From the NCBI RefSeq assembly GCF_012641405.1, contig NZ_JABAII010000012.1:124001-188000 (forward strand): a stretch of 64,000 nt of DNA. Direction: 5' to 3'. The translations under genes and the position numbers were made by a program. Below, in pieces: positions 42,903-51,813 of this stretch. Every line of letters begins with the position of its first letter. The first letter of the stretch is position 1. Origin of the DNA: Rhizobium sp. P40RR-XXII (GTDB taxonomy: Bacteria; Pseudomonadota; Alphaproteobacteria; Rhizobiales; Rhizobiaceae). Below the pieces are notes generated by a model that was not told the origin of the DNA, did not search any database, and worked only from the letters and a program-made list of their open reading frames with translations.

Positions 42903-44072
42903 ATGTGGCTCAGCAATTTCACGCTCGTTCTTCCCAATGAAGTCGTCGGGAGGGGCGCGGTGCGCATCGAGGATGGCGTGATTGCCGAAATCCGCTCCGA
43001 GCCGGTGGAGCAGCCGACCTTCGATGGCGGCGGCCGTTTGCTGATGCCGGGCTTCGTCGACCTGCATTGTGACATGATAGAGCGCGAGATCGCGCCGCGA
43101 CCGAATGCGATGATGCCGATCGATTTCGGCATTCACGAACTGGACAAGAAACTGGCGGCGGCCGGCGTCACCACCGCCTTTGCGGCCCTCTCCTTTGCGA
43201 CCGAGAGCGTCTACGGTCACGTCCGCTCGCTCGAAACCACCTCGGCGGTGATCCGCGGCATCGGCAGCCTGCGCGATGAGCTTCTGATAGATCATCGCGT
43301 CCATGCCCGCTACGAAATCACCAATCTCGGCGCGGCTCCGACCCTGGAGCAGCTGCTGGAAGAAGGCTCCGTCGACATGGTCTCGCTAACAGATCATACG
43401 CCGGGGCAAGGGCAATACAACGACATCGAAAGCTATATCCGCAGCATGTCCGAGCGCCGCTCCATGTCGCGCGAAGCGGCCGAGGAAGTCGTGGCGAAAC
43501 GTATCGCACAGCGGCAGGACCCGGAGATCGAGCGCAAGCTGCACGACGTGGTCGCACTTTCGCTGAACCACAAGCTGTCGCTGGCCTCGCATGACGACGA
43601 CAGCGCCGAAAAGGTCGCAGCAATGCATGAACTCGGTGTGACGATCAGCGAGTTTCCTGTGACGGGACCGGCGGCCGAAGAGGCCTGCCGCCGCGGCCTC
43701 TGGACGCTGATGGGCGCGCCGAATGCGCTGCGCGGCCAGTCCATGTCCGGCAATCTCAGCGCCCTGGATGCGGCTCGCTCCGGTCTGCTCGGCATCATCG
43801 CGGCCGACTATCATCCGGCTGCCTTCGTGCCGGCGATCTTCAAGATCGCCGATGTCGTCGGTGGTGGCCTGCCGGCCGCCGTTGCGATGGCAACGTCCAA
43901 CGCTGCCCGTTCGGCCGGTCTGATAGATCGCGGCGAAATCGCCGTCGGCCAGCTTGCCGATCTGGTGGCCGTCGAGCCTGGCTCGGTCCACCGCATCCGC
44001 GCCACCTTTCGCGGCGGCCGCATCGTCTATAGTGACGGCACGCTGCATCCGCTGATGGCAATGGCAGCCTGA
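42903..44072 (+). CDS. phnM: Alpha-D-ribose 1-methylphosphonate 5-triphosphate diphosphatase
   Basis: PhnM of the C-P lyase pathway removes pyrophosphate from ribose methylphosphonate triphosphate. The 389-residue amidohydrolase has the metal motif FVDLHCDMIE (HxD), the SLTDHTPGQGQY segment, LASHDDDS and a C-terminal GQLADLVAVEP. ATG 42903 has AGGAGA eight bases upstream. phnM normally lies in a phn operon with phnGHIJKL; here it stands alone, which is unusual. Either the other phn genes are elsewhere or this enzyme serves another function. Family membership is clear, specificity less so. Confidence 0.85.
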   Translation: MWLSNFTLVLPNEVVGRGAVRIEDGVIAEIRSEPVEQPTFDGGGRLLMPGFVDLHCDMIEREIAPRPNAMMPIDFGIHELDKKLAAAGVTTAFAALSFATESVYGHVRSLETTSAVIRGIGSLRDELLIDHRVHARYEITNLGAAPTLEQLLEEGSVDMVSLTDHTPGQGQYNDIESYIRSMSERRSMSREAAEEVVAKRIAQRQDPEIERKLHDVVALSLNHKLSLASHDDDSAEKVAAMHELGVTISEFPVTGPAAEEACRRGLWTLMGAPNALRGQSMSGNLSALDAARSGLLGIIAADYHPAAFVPAIFKIADVVGGGLPAAVAMATSNAARSAGLIDRGEIAVGQLADLVAVEPGSVHRIRATFRGGRIVYSDGTLHPLMAMAA

Positions 44073-44126
44073 GGAAAATGATTGAAGGCGCAAGTTGAGG
44101 GGGCGTCTGGCGCCGGAATTCCCTAT

Positions 44127-44798
44127 TTAACCTGCATCACCAAGCAGTGACACAACCTGCCGTCCATGGATGACAGGCGTGCTGGCAAGGCTGACGGCCC
44201 GGCCAGCTTCCATCCTGACCCTGCCTTCCGCCAGCAGCCGCAGCGATTGCGGATAGATCTGGTGCTCGACCGTGAGCACGCGAGCGGCAAGGCTATCGGC
44301 GGTATCGCCTGTTAGTACGGGCACGGCGGCCTGGCCGACGACCGGGCCATCGTCCATGCCTTCGGTGACGAAATGCACGGTGCAGCCGGCAATGCGCATA
44401 CCGGCGTCGATGGCGCGCTGATGCGTATGCAGGCCGGGGAAAAGCGGTAGCAGCGACGGATGGATATTGATGATCCGGCCCTCGTAAGCCTGAATGAAGC
44501 GGCCGGAGAGCAGCCGCATATAGCCGGCAAGGCAGATGATGTCGGGCGAAAGGGCTTCCAGCTGCGAAAGGATTGCCTCTTCATGGGCTTCCTTGCTTAC
44601 AAACTCCTTGCGCACGAAAGCGAAGGTCGCAGCCCCCTCGGCGGCAGCCTTTGCCAGGCCGCCGGCATCCGCCTTGTCGGAGATGACGCCGACGATCTCG
44701 GCCGGATAGTCGGGCGTTTTCGTGGCTTTCAGCAGAGCCAGCATGTTGGAGCCGCCGCCGGAGATGAAGACGACGACGCGTTTGCGCGGCGTGGTCAT
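44127..44798 (-). CDS. purN: Phosphoribosylglycinamide formyltransferase
   Basis: Third step of purine synthesis: formylates GAR using 10-formyl-tetrahydrofolate. The 223-residue product has VVVFISGGGSNM (phosphate binding), the catalytic triad Asn111, His113 and Asp149 (IINIHPSLLP; EGMDDGPVV) and AGYMRLLSGRFI. ATG 44798 overlaps the purM stop (ATGA), so purM-purN is one translationally coupled unit. Confidence 0.97.
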   Translation of the reverse strand: MTTPRKRVVVFISGGGSNMLALLKATKTPDYPAEIVGVISDKADAGGLAKAAAEGAATFAFVRKEFVSKEAHEEAILSQLEALSPDIICLAGYMRLLSGRFIQAYEGRIINIHPSLLPLFPGLHTHQRAIDAGMRIAGCTVHFVTEGMDDGPVVGQAAVPVLTGDTADSLAARVLTVEHQIYPQSLRLLAEGRVRMEAGRAVSLASTPVIHGRQVVSLLGDAG

Positions 44799-45868
44799 AG
44801 AGCCAGAGTGCCCTTGTAGACGGTGCCGTGCGCGCCTTCTTCGCGAGCGATCATGCGGCCGAGCGTAACGACTGCTTCGCCTTCCGCCTCAAGTGCGGCC
44901 CTCACGGCCTCGACGTTTTCTTGGGCGACGACGACGATCATGCCGACACCGCAGTTGAAGGTGCGCAGCATTTCCTTGGCCTCGACGCCGCCAACCTTGG
45001 CAAGCCAGGAGAAGACCGGCGGCACCGTGACGGCGGCAAGATCGATTTCGGCGGCGAGGTGCTTCGGCAGCACGCGCGGAATGTTCTCGGGGAAGCCACC
45101 GCCGGTGATGTGGGCAAGAGCCTTGAGGGCATGCGTTTCGCGGATAGCCTTGAGCAGCGGCTTCACATAGATGCGCGTCGGCGTCAGCAGCGCTTCGCCG
45201 AGCGCCTTGCCCTCGGCGAAGGGGGCCGGTGCATCCCAGCCGAGGCCGGAAAGCTCGACGATCTTGCGCACCAGCGAAAAGCCGTTGGAGTGAACGCCGG
45301 AGGAGGCGAGGCCGAGAATGACGTCGCCTTCGGCAATATCGCCCGAGGGCAGCAGCTGGCCACGCTCGGCGGCACCGACGGCAAAACCCGCCAGGTCGTA
45401 ATCGCCGTCGGAATACATGCCCGGCATTTCCGCCGTCTCGCCACCGATCAGCGCACAGCCCGCCTCGCGGCAGCCGGCAGCAATACCGCCGACGATCGCC
45501 GCACCCTGGTCGGGGTCGAGCTTGCCGGTGGCGAAGTAATCGAGGAAGAACAGCGGCTCGGCGCCCTGGACGACCAGATCGTTCACGCACATGGCCACGA
45601 GGTCTATCCCGACGGTGTCATGATAATTGGCGTCGATCGCGATCTTCAGCTTGGTGCCGACGCCGTCATTGGCAGCAACCAGCACCGGATCGGTAAAGCC
45701 CGCGGCCTTGAGGTCGAAGAGGCCGCCAAAGCCGCCGATCTCGCCGTCGGCGCCGGGCCGGCGCGTCGAACGGACGGCAGGCTTGATCTTTTCGACCAGC
45801 AGGTTGCCGGCGTCGATATCGACGCCCGCGTCGCTATAGGTCAGACCGTTTTTTCCAGACTGGCTCAT
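44795..45868 (-). CDS. purM: Phosphoribosylformylglycinamidine cyclo-ligase
   Basis: AIR synthetase, step five of purine synthesis. The 357-residue protein starts MSQSGKNGLTYSDAGVDIDAGN and has DGVGTKLKIA, CVNDLVVQGAEPLFFLDYFA and ALAHITGGGFPENIPR, all PurM signatures. ATG 45868 is preceded by GGAGG; the longer open frame upstream is non-coding. It leads purM-purN and diverges from a membrane permease gene. No riboswitch is obvious upstream. Confidence 0.97.
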   Translation of the reverse strand: MSQSGKNGLTYSDAGVDIDAGNLLVEKIKPAVRSTRRPGADGEIGGFGGLFDLKAAGFTDPVLVAANDGVGTKLKIAIDANYHDTVGIDLVAMCVNDLVVQGAEPLFFLDYFATGKLDPDQGAAIVGGIAAGCREAGCALIGGETAEMPGMYSDGDYDLAGFAVGAAERGQLLPSGDIAEGDVILGLASSGVHSNGFSLVRKIVELSGLGWDAPAPFAEGKALGEALLTPTRIYVKPLLKAIRETHALKALAHITGGGFPENIPRVLPKHLAAEIDLAAVTVPPVFSWLAKVGGVEAKEMLRTFNCGVGMIVVVAQENVEAVRAALEAEGEAVVTLGRMIAREEGAHGTVYKGTLAL

Positions 45869-46018
45869 GCTTCCGCCTCCGATGGCCGCCTGTCCATTAT
45901 GACAGGGCTTTGATGGCGTCGCCATTGCATGATAGGGGCCTTTATGCAAGGCGCAAGCGCCGCAAACCCTTCGATTTTCCCCGCTTCCCATTGCCCGAGG
46001 CAGATTTCCGGCCCCAGG

Positions 46019-46048
46019 CTTGACCATAAATGCGGCATCATCCTATGT
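46019..46048 (+). promoter_or_regulatory. Predicted promoter for the AI-2E-type permease and hdaA
   Basis: CTTGAC (46019-46024) is followed after 18 bases by CTATGT (46043-46048), close to the rhizobial consensus CTTGAC-N17-CTATAT. It lies 40 bases before the permease start and probably drives permease-hdaA. Confidence 0.5.
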
Positions 46049-46087
46049 CCTAAGCACACGGCAAACGGGCTGGAAGCAACGGGGAAG

Positions 46088-47221
46088 ATGATGGAGCAAA
46101 AGGTCAGCGGGGCGAGCCTCAAGCGCCAAGTCACGTTCTGGGTGATCGTGCTCGTCGTCTTCATCGGCTTCGTCTACATCTTCAGCACGATCCTGCTGCC
46201 CTTCATCGCCGGCATGGCGGTCGCCTATTTCCTCGATCCGGTCGCCGACCGGCTGGAGCGGATCGGGCTCAGCCGCCTGATGGCGACAGTGGTCATCCTC
46301 GTTTCCTTCGTGCTGATCTTCGCGCTGGCGCTGACGATCGTCATTCCGATCATCATCAACCAGTTCAACGATTTCATTCAACACATACCGACCTATGTGC
46401 AGCAAGCGCAGCAGCTGGTCGCCAAGGCGCAGACGATGGTGCTGCCGGACTGGATCCGCAATCAGCTGGGCGCCATCAAGGATAATTTCTCCAGCATCAT
46501 GTCCGACGGGCTGAGCTTCGTCGGCGGGCTGTTCGCGCAGATCTGGAGCTCCGGCAAGGCGCTGGTCAATATCATCTCGCTGATGGTCGTCACGCCGGTC
46601 GTCGCCTTCTACATCCTGCTCGATTGGGATCGTATGATCGCCAAGGTGGACGACTGGACGCCGCGCGATCATGTCGCCACCGTCCGCCAGATCGCCCGGG
46701 AGATCGATCAGGCGATCGCCGGCTTCATCCGGGGGCAGGGCTCGCTCTGCATCATTCTCGGCGTCTATTACGGCGTCGGCCTGTCGCTGGTCGGCCTGAA
46801 CTTCGGCCTGCTGATCGGCCTCTTCGCCGGCATGATCAGCTTCATTCCCTATGTCGGCTCGCTGGTCGGCCTCATCTTGGCGGTCGGCGTCGCGCTGGTT
46901 CAGTTCTGGCCCGATTATCTCTGGGTCGGTCTGACGCTCGCCGTCTTCTTCACCGGCCAGTTCCTCGAAGGCAACGTCTTGCAGCCGAAACTCGTCGGCG
47001 AAAGCGTCGGCCTGCATCCGGTCTGGCTGATGTTCGCCCTTTTTGCCTTCGGCGCGCTCTTCGGCTTCGTCGGCCTGTTGATTGCGGTCCCGGCGGCTGC
47101 CGCTTGCGGCGTCCTTGTTCGCTTCGCCCTTTCGCGGTACCTTCAGAGTGATCTTTATTACGGACGCTCGGAAGCGGGCAAGGCGCGCAGAGCCAAGGCC
47201 GGCAAGCCCGAGAACAGCTAG
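46088..47221 (+). CDS. AI-2E family (PerM-like) membrane permease
   Basis: A 377-residue membrane protein of the AI-2 exporter/PerM family, with about seven or eight segments. Two N-terminal segments frame VIVLVVFIGFVYIFSTILLPFIAG; a soluble helical region follows at about 95-180, and the C-terminal bundle contains GMISFIPYVGSLVGLILAVG and QFLEGNVLQPKLVGESVGLHP, the family signature. The substrate is unknown; the family name does not prove AI-2 export. It ends two bases before hdaA and shares its transcript. Confidence 0.9.
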   Translation: MMEQKVSGASLKRQVTFWVIVLVVFIGFVYIFSTILLPFIAGMAVAYFLDPVADRLERIGLSRLMATVVILVSFVLIFALALTIVIPIIINQFNDFIQHIPTYVQQAQQLVAKAQTMVLPDWIRNQLGAIKDNFSSIMSDGLSFVGGLFAQIWSSGKALVNIISLMVVTPVVAFYILLDWDRMIAKVDDWTPRDHVATVRQIAREIDQAIAGFIRGQGSLCIILGVYYGVGLSLVGLNFGLLIGLFAGMISFIPYVGSLVGLILAVGVALVQFWPDYLWVGLTLAVFFTGQFLEGNVLQPKLVGESVGLHPVWLMFALFAFGALFGFVGLLIAVPAAAACGVLVRFALSRYLQSDLYYGRSEAGKARRAKAGKPENS

Positions 47222-47223
47222 AC

Positions 47224-47937
47224 ATGACCGACGCAAAGAACGCTGATCTGAGGCGCAAGGCCGCCGAACAGCTGGCCTTGGCCTTTACGCACGATCCCGC
47301 AAACGGGCGTGACGACCTGCTCGTCGCCGATCCGTTGAGCGCGGCGGTGAGGATCGTCGATTCCTGGCCGAATTGGCCATCGCCGGTGGTTGTCCTGGCC
47401 GGTCCCGTCGGCTCGGGTAAATCGCATCTCGCCAGCATCTGGAGCGAGCGGTGCGGCGCCGTCCACATCCACCCCGTCGCAGGTTCCGATGCCGCGGTCG
47501 CGGCCTCGAACGGTCCTGTTATCTTCGAGGATGTGGATCGCCTCGGCTTTGACGATACAGCGCTCTTTCATGTCATCAACAGCGTTCGCGAAAACGGCAC
47601 CAGTCTTCTGATGACAAGCCGGCTCTGGCCGATGTCCTGGCCGGTGACGCTGCCTGATCTGCGCTCCCGCCTGAAGGCGGCAACGGTTGTCGAGATCGGC
47701 GAGCCGGACGAGGAATTGCTGTCGCAGGTGATCGTCAAGCTCTTCGCCGACCGGCAGCTTTATATCGATGACAAACTCGTCCTTTATATCGTTAATCGCA
47801 TGGAGCGTTCCTTGAACGCAGCGCAGATGATCGTCGACAGGCTGGACCGGCTGGCACTTGGGCGAGGCACAAGGATCACGCGAGTGTTGGCCGCTGAGGT
47901 CTTGAATGAACTGGGCAATTCCGGCCAGCCGGATTGA
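47224..47937 (+). CDS. hdaA: DnaA regulatory inactivator HdaA
   Basis: DnaA domain III-like AAA+ protein that, with the beta clamp, stimulates ATP hydrolysis by DnaA and prevents re-initiation. The 237-residue protein has a P-loop GPVGSGKSHL (about 58-67), FEDVDRLGFD as Walker B, and an Arg-finger-type RLWPMSW/LPDLRSR segment, but no DNA-binding domain IV. AEQLALAFTHDP-like N-terminus (QLALAF) is the clamp-binding motif. The hdaA-ppk1 pairing is conserved in alphaproteobacteria. Confidence 0.92.
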   Translation: MTDAKNADLRRKAAEQLALAFTHDPANGRDDLLVADPLSAAVRIVDSWPNWPSPVVVLAGPVGSGKSHLASIWSERCGAVHIHPVAGSDAAVAASNGPVIFEDVDRLGFDDTALFHVINSVRENGTSLLMTSRLWPMSWPVTLPDLRSRLKAATVVEIGEPDEELLSQVIVKLFADRQLYIDDKLVLYIVNRMERSLNAAQMIVDRLDRLALGRGTRITRVLAAEVLNELGNSGQPD

Positions 47938-48012
47938 GCGGATGCCGACTGTCACAGTTCCGTCGTCAAACTGATATACGTGGCACAAGATTGGAAAGAG
48001 GGTAGGTGGAAC

Positions 48013-50214
48013 ATGGACTCGGCACTCACGGAACATCAGGACGCCAACCAGGAAGCCCCAGAGGCCGCACTTCCCGTCAGCGAGCTGCTGACTAGCCCCG
48101 AGCGCTTCATCAACCGCGAATTTTCCTGGCTGCAGTTCAATCGTCGCGTCCTAGAAGAAACGTTGAACACCGTCCATCCGCTGCTGGAGCGCGTTCGTTT
48201 TCTGTCCATCTCCGCCGCCAACCTGGATGAATTCTTCATGGTGCGCGTCGCCGGCCTCGAAGGCCAGGTTCGCCAGAAGATCCTGGTGCGCACGCCCGAC
48301 GGCAAGACACCAGCCGAGCAGCTCGACGACATCCTGCGCGAGATCGACAACCTGCAGATGGAGCAGCAAGCCTCGCTCGCCGTCCTGCAGCAATATCTCG
48401 CCAAGGAAGATATTCTGATCGTCCGCCCGGCGGCCCTTTCCGATGCCGATCGCCAGTGGCTCCATACCGAATTCGAACAGGCGATTTTTCCCGTCCTGAC
48501 GCCGCTCTCCATCGACCCGGCGCATCCTTTCCCGTTCATCCCGAACCTCGGCTTCTCGATCGCGCTGCAGCTTAAGAGCATGAACGGCCGCGAACCCATG
48601 ACGGCGCTGCTGCGTCTGCCGCCGGCGCTGGATCGCTTCGTGCGCCTGCCGGATGCAAGCAACGTCATCCGCTACATCACGCTGGAAGATGTGGTGAACA
48701 TCTTCATTCATCGGCTCTATCCCGGCTACGAAGTGCAGGGTTCGGGTACGTTCCGTATCATCCGCGACAGCGATATTGAAGTCGAGGAAGAGGCCGAAGA
48801 CCTGGTGCGCTTCTTCGAAACCGCGCTGAAGCGCCGCCGCCGCGGTTCCGTGATCCGCATCGAGACCGATTCCGAAATGCCGCTGGAGCTTCGCCAGTTC
48901 GTGGTGGACTCGCTGAACGTTCCGGAAAACCGCATCGCGGTTCTGCCCGGCCTGCTCGCGCTCAACACGCTCTCGGAAATCTGTAAGGCCCCGCGGGACG
49001 ACCTTCGCTTCGAGCCCTACAATGCCCGATTTCCTGAGCGCGTCCGCGAACATGCCGGCGATTGTTTCGCCGCCATCCGCGAAAAGGACATGGTCGTCCA
49101 CCACCCCTACGAATCCTTCGACGTGGTGGTCCAGTTCCTTCTCCAGGCTGCGCGCGATCCTGACGTTCTGGCGATAAAGCAGACGCTCTATCGTACGTCG
49201 AACGACAGCCCGATCGTGCGCGCGCTGATCGACGCGGCCGATCTCGGCAAATCGGTCACGGCTCTGGTGGAGCTGAAGGCCCGTTTCGACGAAGAGGCGA
49301 ACATTCGCTGGGCGCGCGATCTGGAGCGCGCCGGCGTACAGGTCGTCTTCGGCTTCATCGAGCTCAAGACTCATTCGAAGATGTCGATGGTCGTGCGCCG
49401 TGAAGACGCCAAGCTGCGCACCTATTGCCACCTCGGCACCGGCAACTACCATCCGGTCACCGCGAAGATCTATACTGACCTGTCCTATTTCACCTGCGAT
49501 CCGAAGATCGCCCACGACATGGCGAACATCTTCAACTTCATCACCGGCTATGGTGAGCCGGAGCACGACATGAAGATCGCGGTTTCGCCCTACACGCTCC
49601 GCACTCGCATCCTCGAGCATATCGAGGGAGAGATCGAGTTCGCCAAGAGCGGCCACCCGGCGGCGATCTGGATGAAGATGAACTCGCTTGTTGATCCCGA
49701 CATCATCGACGCCCTCTATCGCGCCAGCAACGCCGGCGTCGAAATCGATCTTGTCGTGCGCGGCATCTGCTGCCTGCGTCCGCAAGTATCAGGTCTTTCG
49801 GAAAAGATCCGGGTCAAGTCCATCATCGGCCGCTTCCTTGAGCACAGCCGCATCTTCTGTTTCGGCAATGGCCAGGGTCTGCCGTCCGACAAGGCGCTGG
49901 TCTATATCGGCTCTGCGGACATGATGCCGAGAAACCTTGACCGCCGCGTCGAAACCCTTGTCCCGCTCACCAACAAGACCGTGCACGAACAGGTGCTTTC
50001 ACAGATCATGCTGGGCAATATCATTGACAATCAGCAAAGCTACGAGATATTGCCGGACGGGACTTCACGGCGCATAGAAGTGCGCCAGGGAAAAGAGCCA
50101 TTTAATGCGCAGCAGTATTTCATGACCAATCCCAGCCTGTCGGGCCGTGGTGAAGCCTTGAAATCCAGTGCACCGAAACTCATCGCTGGGCTGCTGTCGG
50201 GCCGCAACAAATAA
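48013..50214 (+). CDS. ppk1: Polyphosphate kinase
   Basis: Polymerises the gamma phosphate of ATP into inorganic polyphosphate. The 733-residue product has INREFSWLQFNRRVLEE (N-domain), DEFFMVRVAGL, the phospholipase-D-like catalytic domains with the phospho-His segment KTHSKMSMVVRRE, HLGTGNYHPVTAKIYTD, and the second His segment EHSRIFCFGNG. ATG 48013 has GAGGGTAGGTGG just upstream; a GTG 33 bases earlier is less likely. ppx follows after 11 bases, forming a synthesis-degradation pair. Confidence 0.97.
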   Translation: MDSALTEHQDANQEAPEAALPVSELLTSPERFINREFSWLQFNRRVLEETLNTVHPLLERVRFLSISAANLDEFFMVRVAGLEGQVRQKILVRTPDGKTPAEQLDDILREIDNLQMEQQASLAVLQQYLAKEDILIVRPAALSDADRQWLHTEFEQAIFPVLTPLSIDPAHPFPFIPNLGFSIALQLKSMNGREPMTALLRLPPALDRFVRLPDASNVIRYITLEDVVNIFIHRLYPGYEVQGSGTFRIIRDSDIEVEEEAEDLVRFFETALKRRRRGSVIRIETDSEMPLELRQFVVDSLNVPENRIAVLPGLLALNTLSEICKAPRDDLRFEPYNARFPERVREHAGDCFAAIREKDMVVHHPYESFDVVVQFLLQAARDPDVLAIKQTLYRTSNDSPIVRALIDAADLGKSVTALVELKARFDEEANIRWARDLERAGVQVVFGFIELKTHSKMSMVVRREDAKLRTYCHLGTGNYHPVTAKIYTDLSYFTCDPKIAHDMANIFNFITGYGEPEHDMKIAVSPYTLRTRILEHIEGEIEFAKSGHPAAIWMKMNSLVDPDIIDALYRASNAGVEIDLVVRGICCLRPQVSGLSEKIRVKSIIGRFLEHSRIFCFGNGQGLPSDKALVYIGSADMMPRNLDRRVETLVPLTNKTVHEQVLSQIMLGNIIDNQQSYEILPDGTSRRIEVRQGKEPFNAQQYFMTNPSLSGRGEALKSSAPKLIAGLLSGRNK

Positions 50215-50225
50215 ATTGGACCTGC

Positions 50226-51746
50226 ATGGTTGAATCAGAAGCCCAGGGGCGTCTTCCGGGTATCGCCCCTGTCTCCGTTGTCGATATCGGGTCGAACTCG
50301 GTCCGTCTTGTCGTCTATGAAGGCCATTCGCGGTCTCCGACCATCCTTTTCAACGAGAAAGTGCTATGCGGCCTCGGCAAGGGCATAGCGCTGACCGGAA
50401 AGATGGACGAGGAAAGCGTGGCGCGGGCGCTGGCCGCGCTGCATCGCTTCAAGGCGCTCTCCGATCAGGCGCGCGCCTCCACCATCTATGTGCTGGCGAC
50501 AGCCGCAGCGCGCGAGGCCAGCAATGGCCCGCATTTCATTCATCAGGCCGAGGCCATCCTGCAGCGCAAGGTGCGCGTGCTGTCCGGCGAGGAAGAGGCG
50601 CGCTTCTCCGCGCTCGGCATCGTCAGCGGCTTCTTTCATCCGGACGGGATCGCCGGCGATCTCGGCGGCGGCTCGCTGGAACTGATCGACATCAAGGACC
50701 GGGACATCGGCAAGGGCATTACGCTGCCGCTCGGTGGCCTGCGCCTTTCCGAATATGCCGGCGGCTCGATCGAAAAGGCACGTAGCTTCGCGCGCAAGCA
50801 TGTCAAGACGGCAAAGCTGTTGAGCAAGGGCGAAGGCCGGACGTTCTATGCGGTCGGCGGCACATGGCGAAACGTCGCCAAGCTGCACATGGAAATCCGC
50901 AAATATCCGCTGCATATGATGCAGGGTTATGAAGTGCAGCTCGACGAGATGCTGCGCTTCCTGGATCAGATCGTCGAATCGAAGGATTCAAAGGACCCGG
51001 CGTTGCAGGCGGTTTCCAAGCATCGCCGTTCGCTGCTGCCCTTCGGCGCAGTCGCCATGCGCGAAGTGCTGACGGCCATGAAGCCATCGGTTATCTCCTT
51101 TTCCGCACAGGGCGTTCGCGAGGGCTATCTCTACTCGCTGCTGACCGAAGCGGAGCGTAACAGCGATCCGCTGCTCGTCGCCGCCGGTGAGCTAGCCATC
51201 CTGCGTGCCCGCTCGCCGGAGCATGCCCGTGAACTGGCCGATTGGACCGGGCGGATGATGCCGTTCTTCGGGATCACCGAAACCGATGAGGAAAGCCGCT
51301 ATCGCCAGGCCGCATGCCTGCTCGCCGATATCAGCTGGCGCGCGCATCCGGATTATCGCGGCTTGCAGGCATTGAACATCATCGCCCATACATCCTTCGT
51401 CGGCATCACCCATGCCGGCCGCGCCTTCATTGCGCTTGCCAATTACTATCGTTTCGAAGGATTGAACGACGACGGGGAGACAGAACCGCTGGCGACGATC
51501 GCCACCCCACTCTACCTTGAGCGGGCCAAGCTGCTCGGTGGCTTGCTGCGTGTCGTCTACCTCTTCTCGGCGTCGATGCCCGGTATCGTGCGCAACCTGT
51601 CGTTCCGCCGCTCGACAAATCCAGATTTGGATCTCGAATTCGTCGTTCCCGCAGAATATCACGATTTTGCCGGCGAGAGGCTGGACGGGCGCCTGCAGCA
51701 GCTCGGCAAGCTGACGAACCGCCGGCTGGCCTTCTGCTTTGAATAA
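50226..51746 (+). CDS. ppx: Exopolyphosphatase (Ppx/GppA)
   Basis: Hydrolyses polyphosphate (and possibly pppGpp). The 506-residue protein starts with VVDIGSNSVRLVVYEG of the actin-like ASKHA fold, then GDLGGGSLELIDI, the phosphate-binding Gly-rich loop, and a C-terminal HD-like helical domain (about 315-506; SWRAHPDYRGL with VG ITHAGRAF). It follows ppk1 immediately and its transcript ends at the hairpin 51773-51799. Confidence 0.95.
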   Translation: MVESEAQGRLPGIAPVSVVDIGSNSVRLVVYEGHSRSPTILFNEKVLCGLGKGIALTGKMDEESVARALAALHRFKALSDQARASTIYVLATAAAREASNGPHFIHQAEAILQRKVRVLSGEEEARFSALGIVSGFFHPDGIAGDLGGGSLELIDIKDRDIGKGITLPLGGLRLSEYAGGSIEKARSFARKHVKTAKLLSKGEGRTFYAVGGTWRNVAKLHMEIRKYPLHMMQGYEVQLDEMLRFLDQIVESKDSKDPALQAVSKHRRSLLPFGAVAMREVLTAMKPSVISFSAQGVREGYLYSLLTEAERNSDPLLVAAGELAILRARSPEHARELADWTGRMMPFFGITETDEESRYRQAACLLADISWRAHPDYRGLQALNIIAHTSFVGITHAGRAFIALANYYRFEGLNDDGETEPLATIATPLYLERAKLLGGLLRVVYLFSASMPGIVRNLSFRRSTNPDLDLEFVVPAEYHDFAGERLDGRLQQLGKLTNRRLAFCFE

Positions 51747-51772
51747 ATCTGGCTGTTTCCAATAGGTCTGAA

Positions 51773-51799
51773 GCCTCTCCCCGCATGGCAGGGAGAGGC
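51773..51799. terminator. Terminator after ppx
   Basis: GCCTCTCCC (51773-51781) pairs with GGGAGAGGC (51791-51799) across a nine-base loop and is followed by GATTTTG. It lies between ppx and the convergent esterase gene. Confidence 0.8.
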
Positions 51800-51813
51800 G
51801 ATTTTGTCGCGGC

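Noticed and set aside
48151..49785. 544-codon minus-strand open frame opposite ppk1
   Set aside because: The plus strand encodes an intact polyphosphate kinase; the reverse frame shows no conserved motif.
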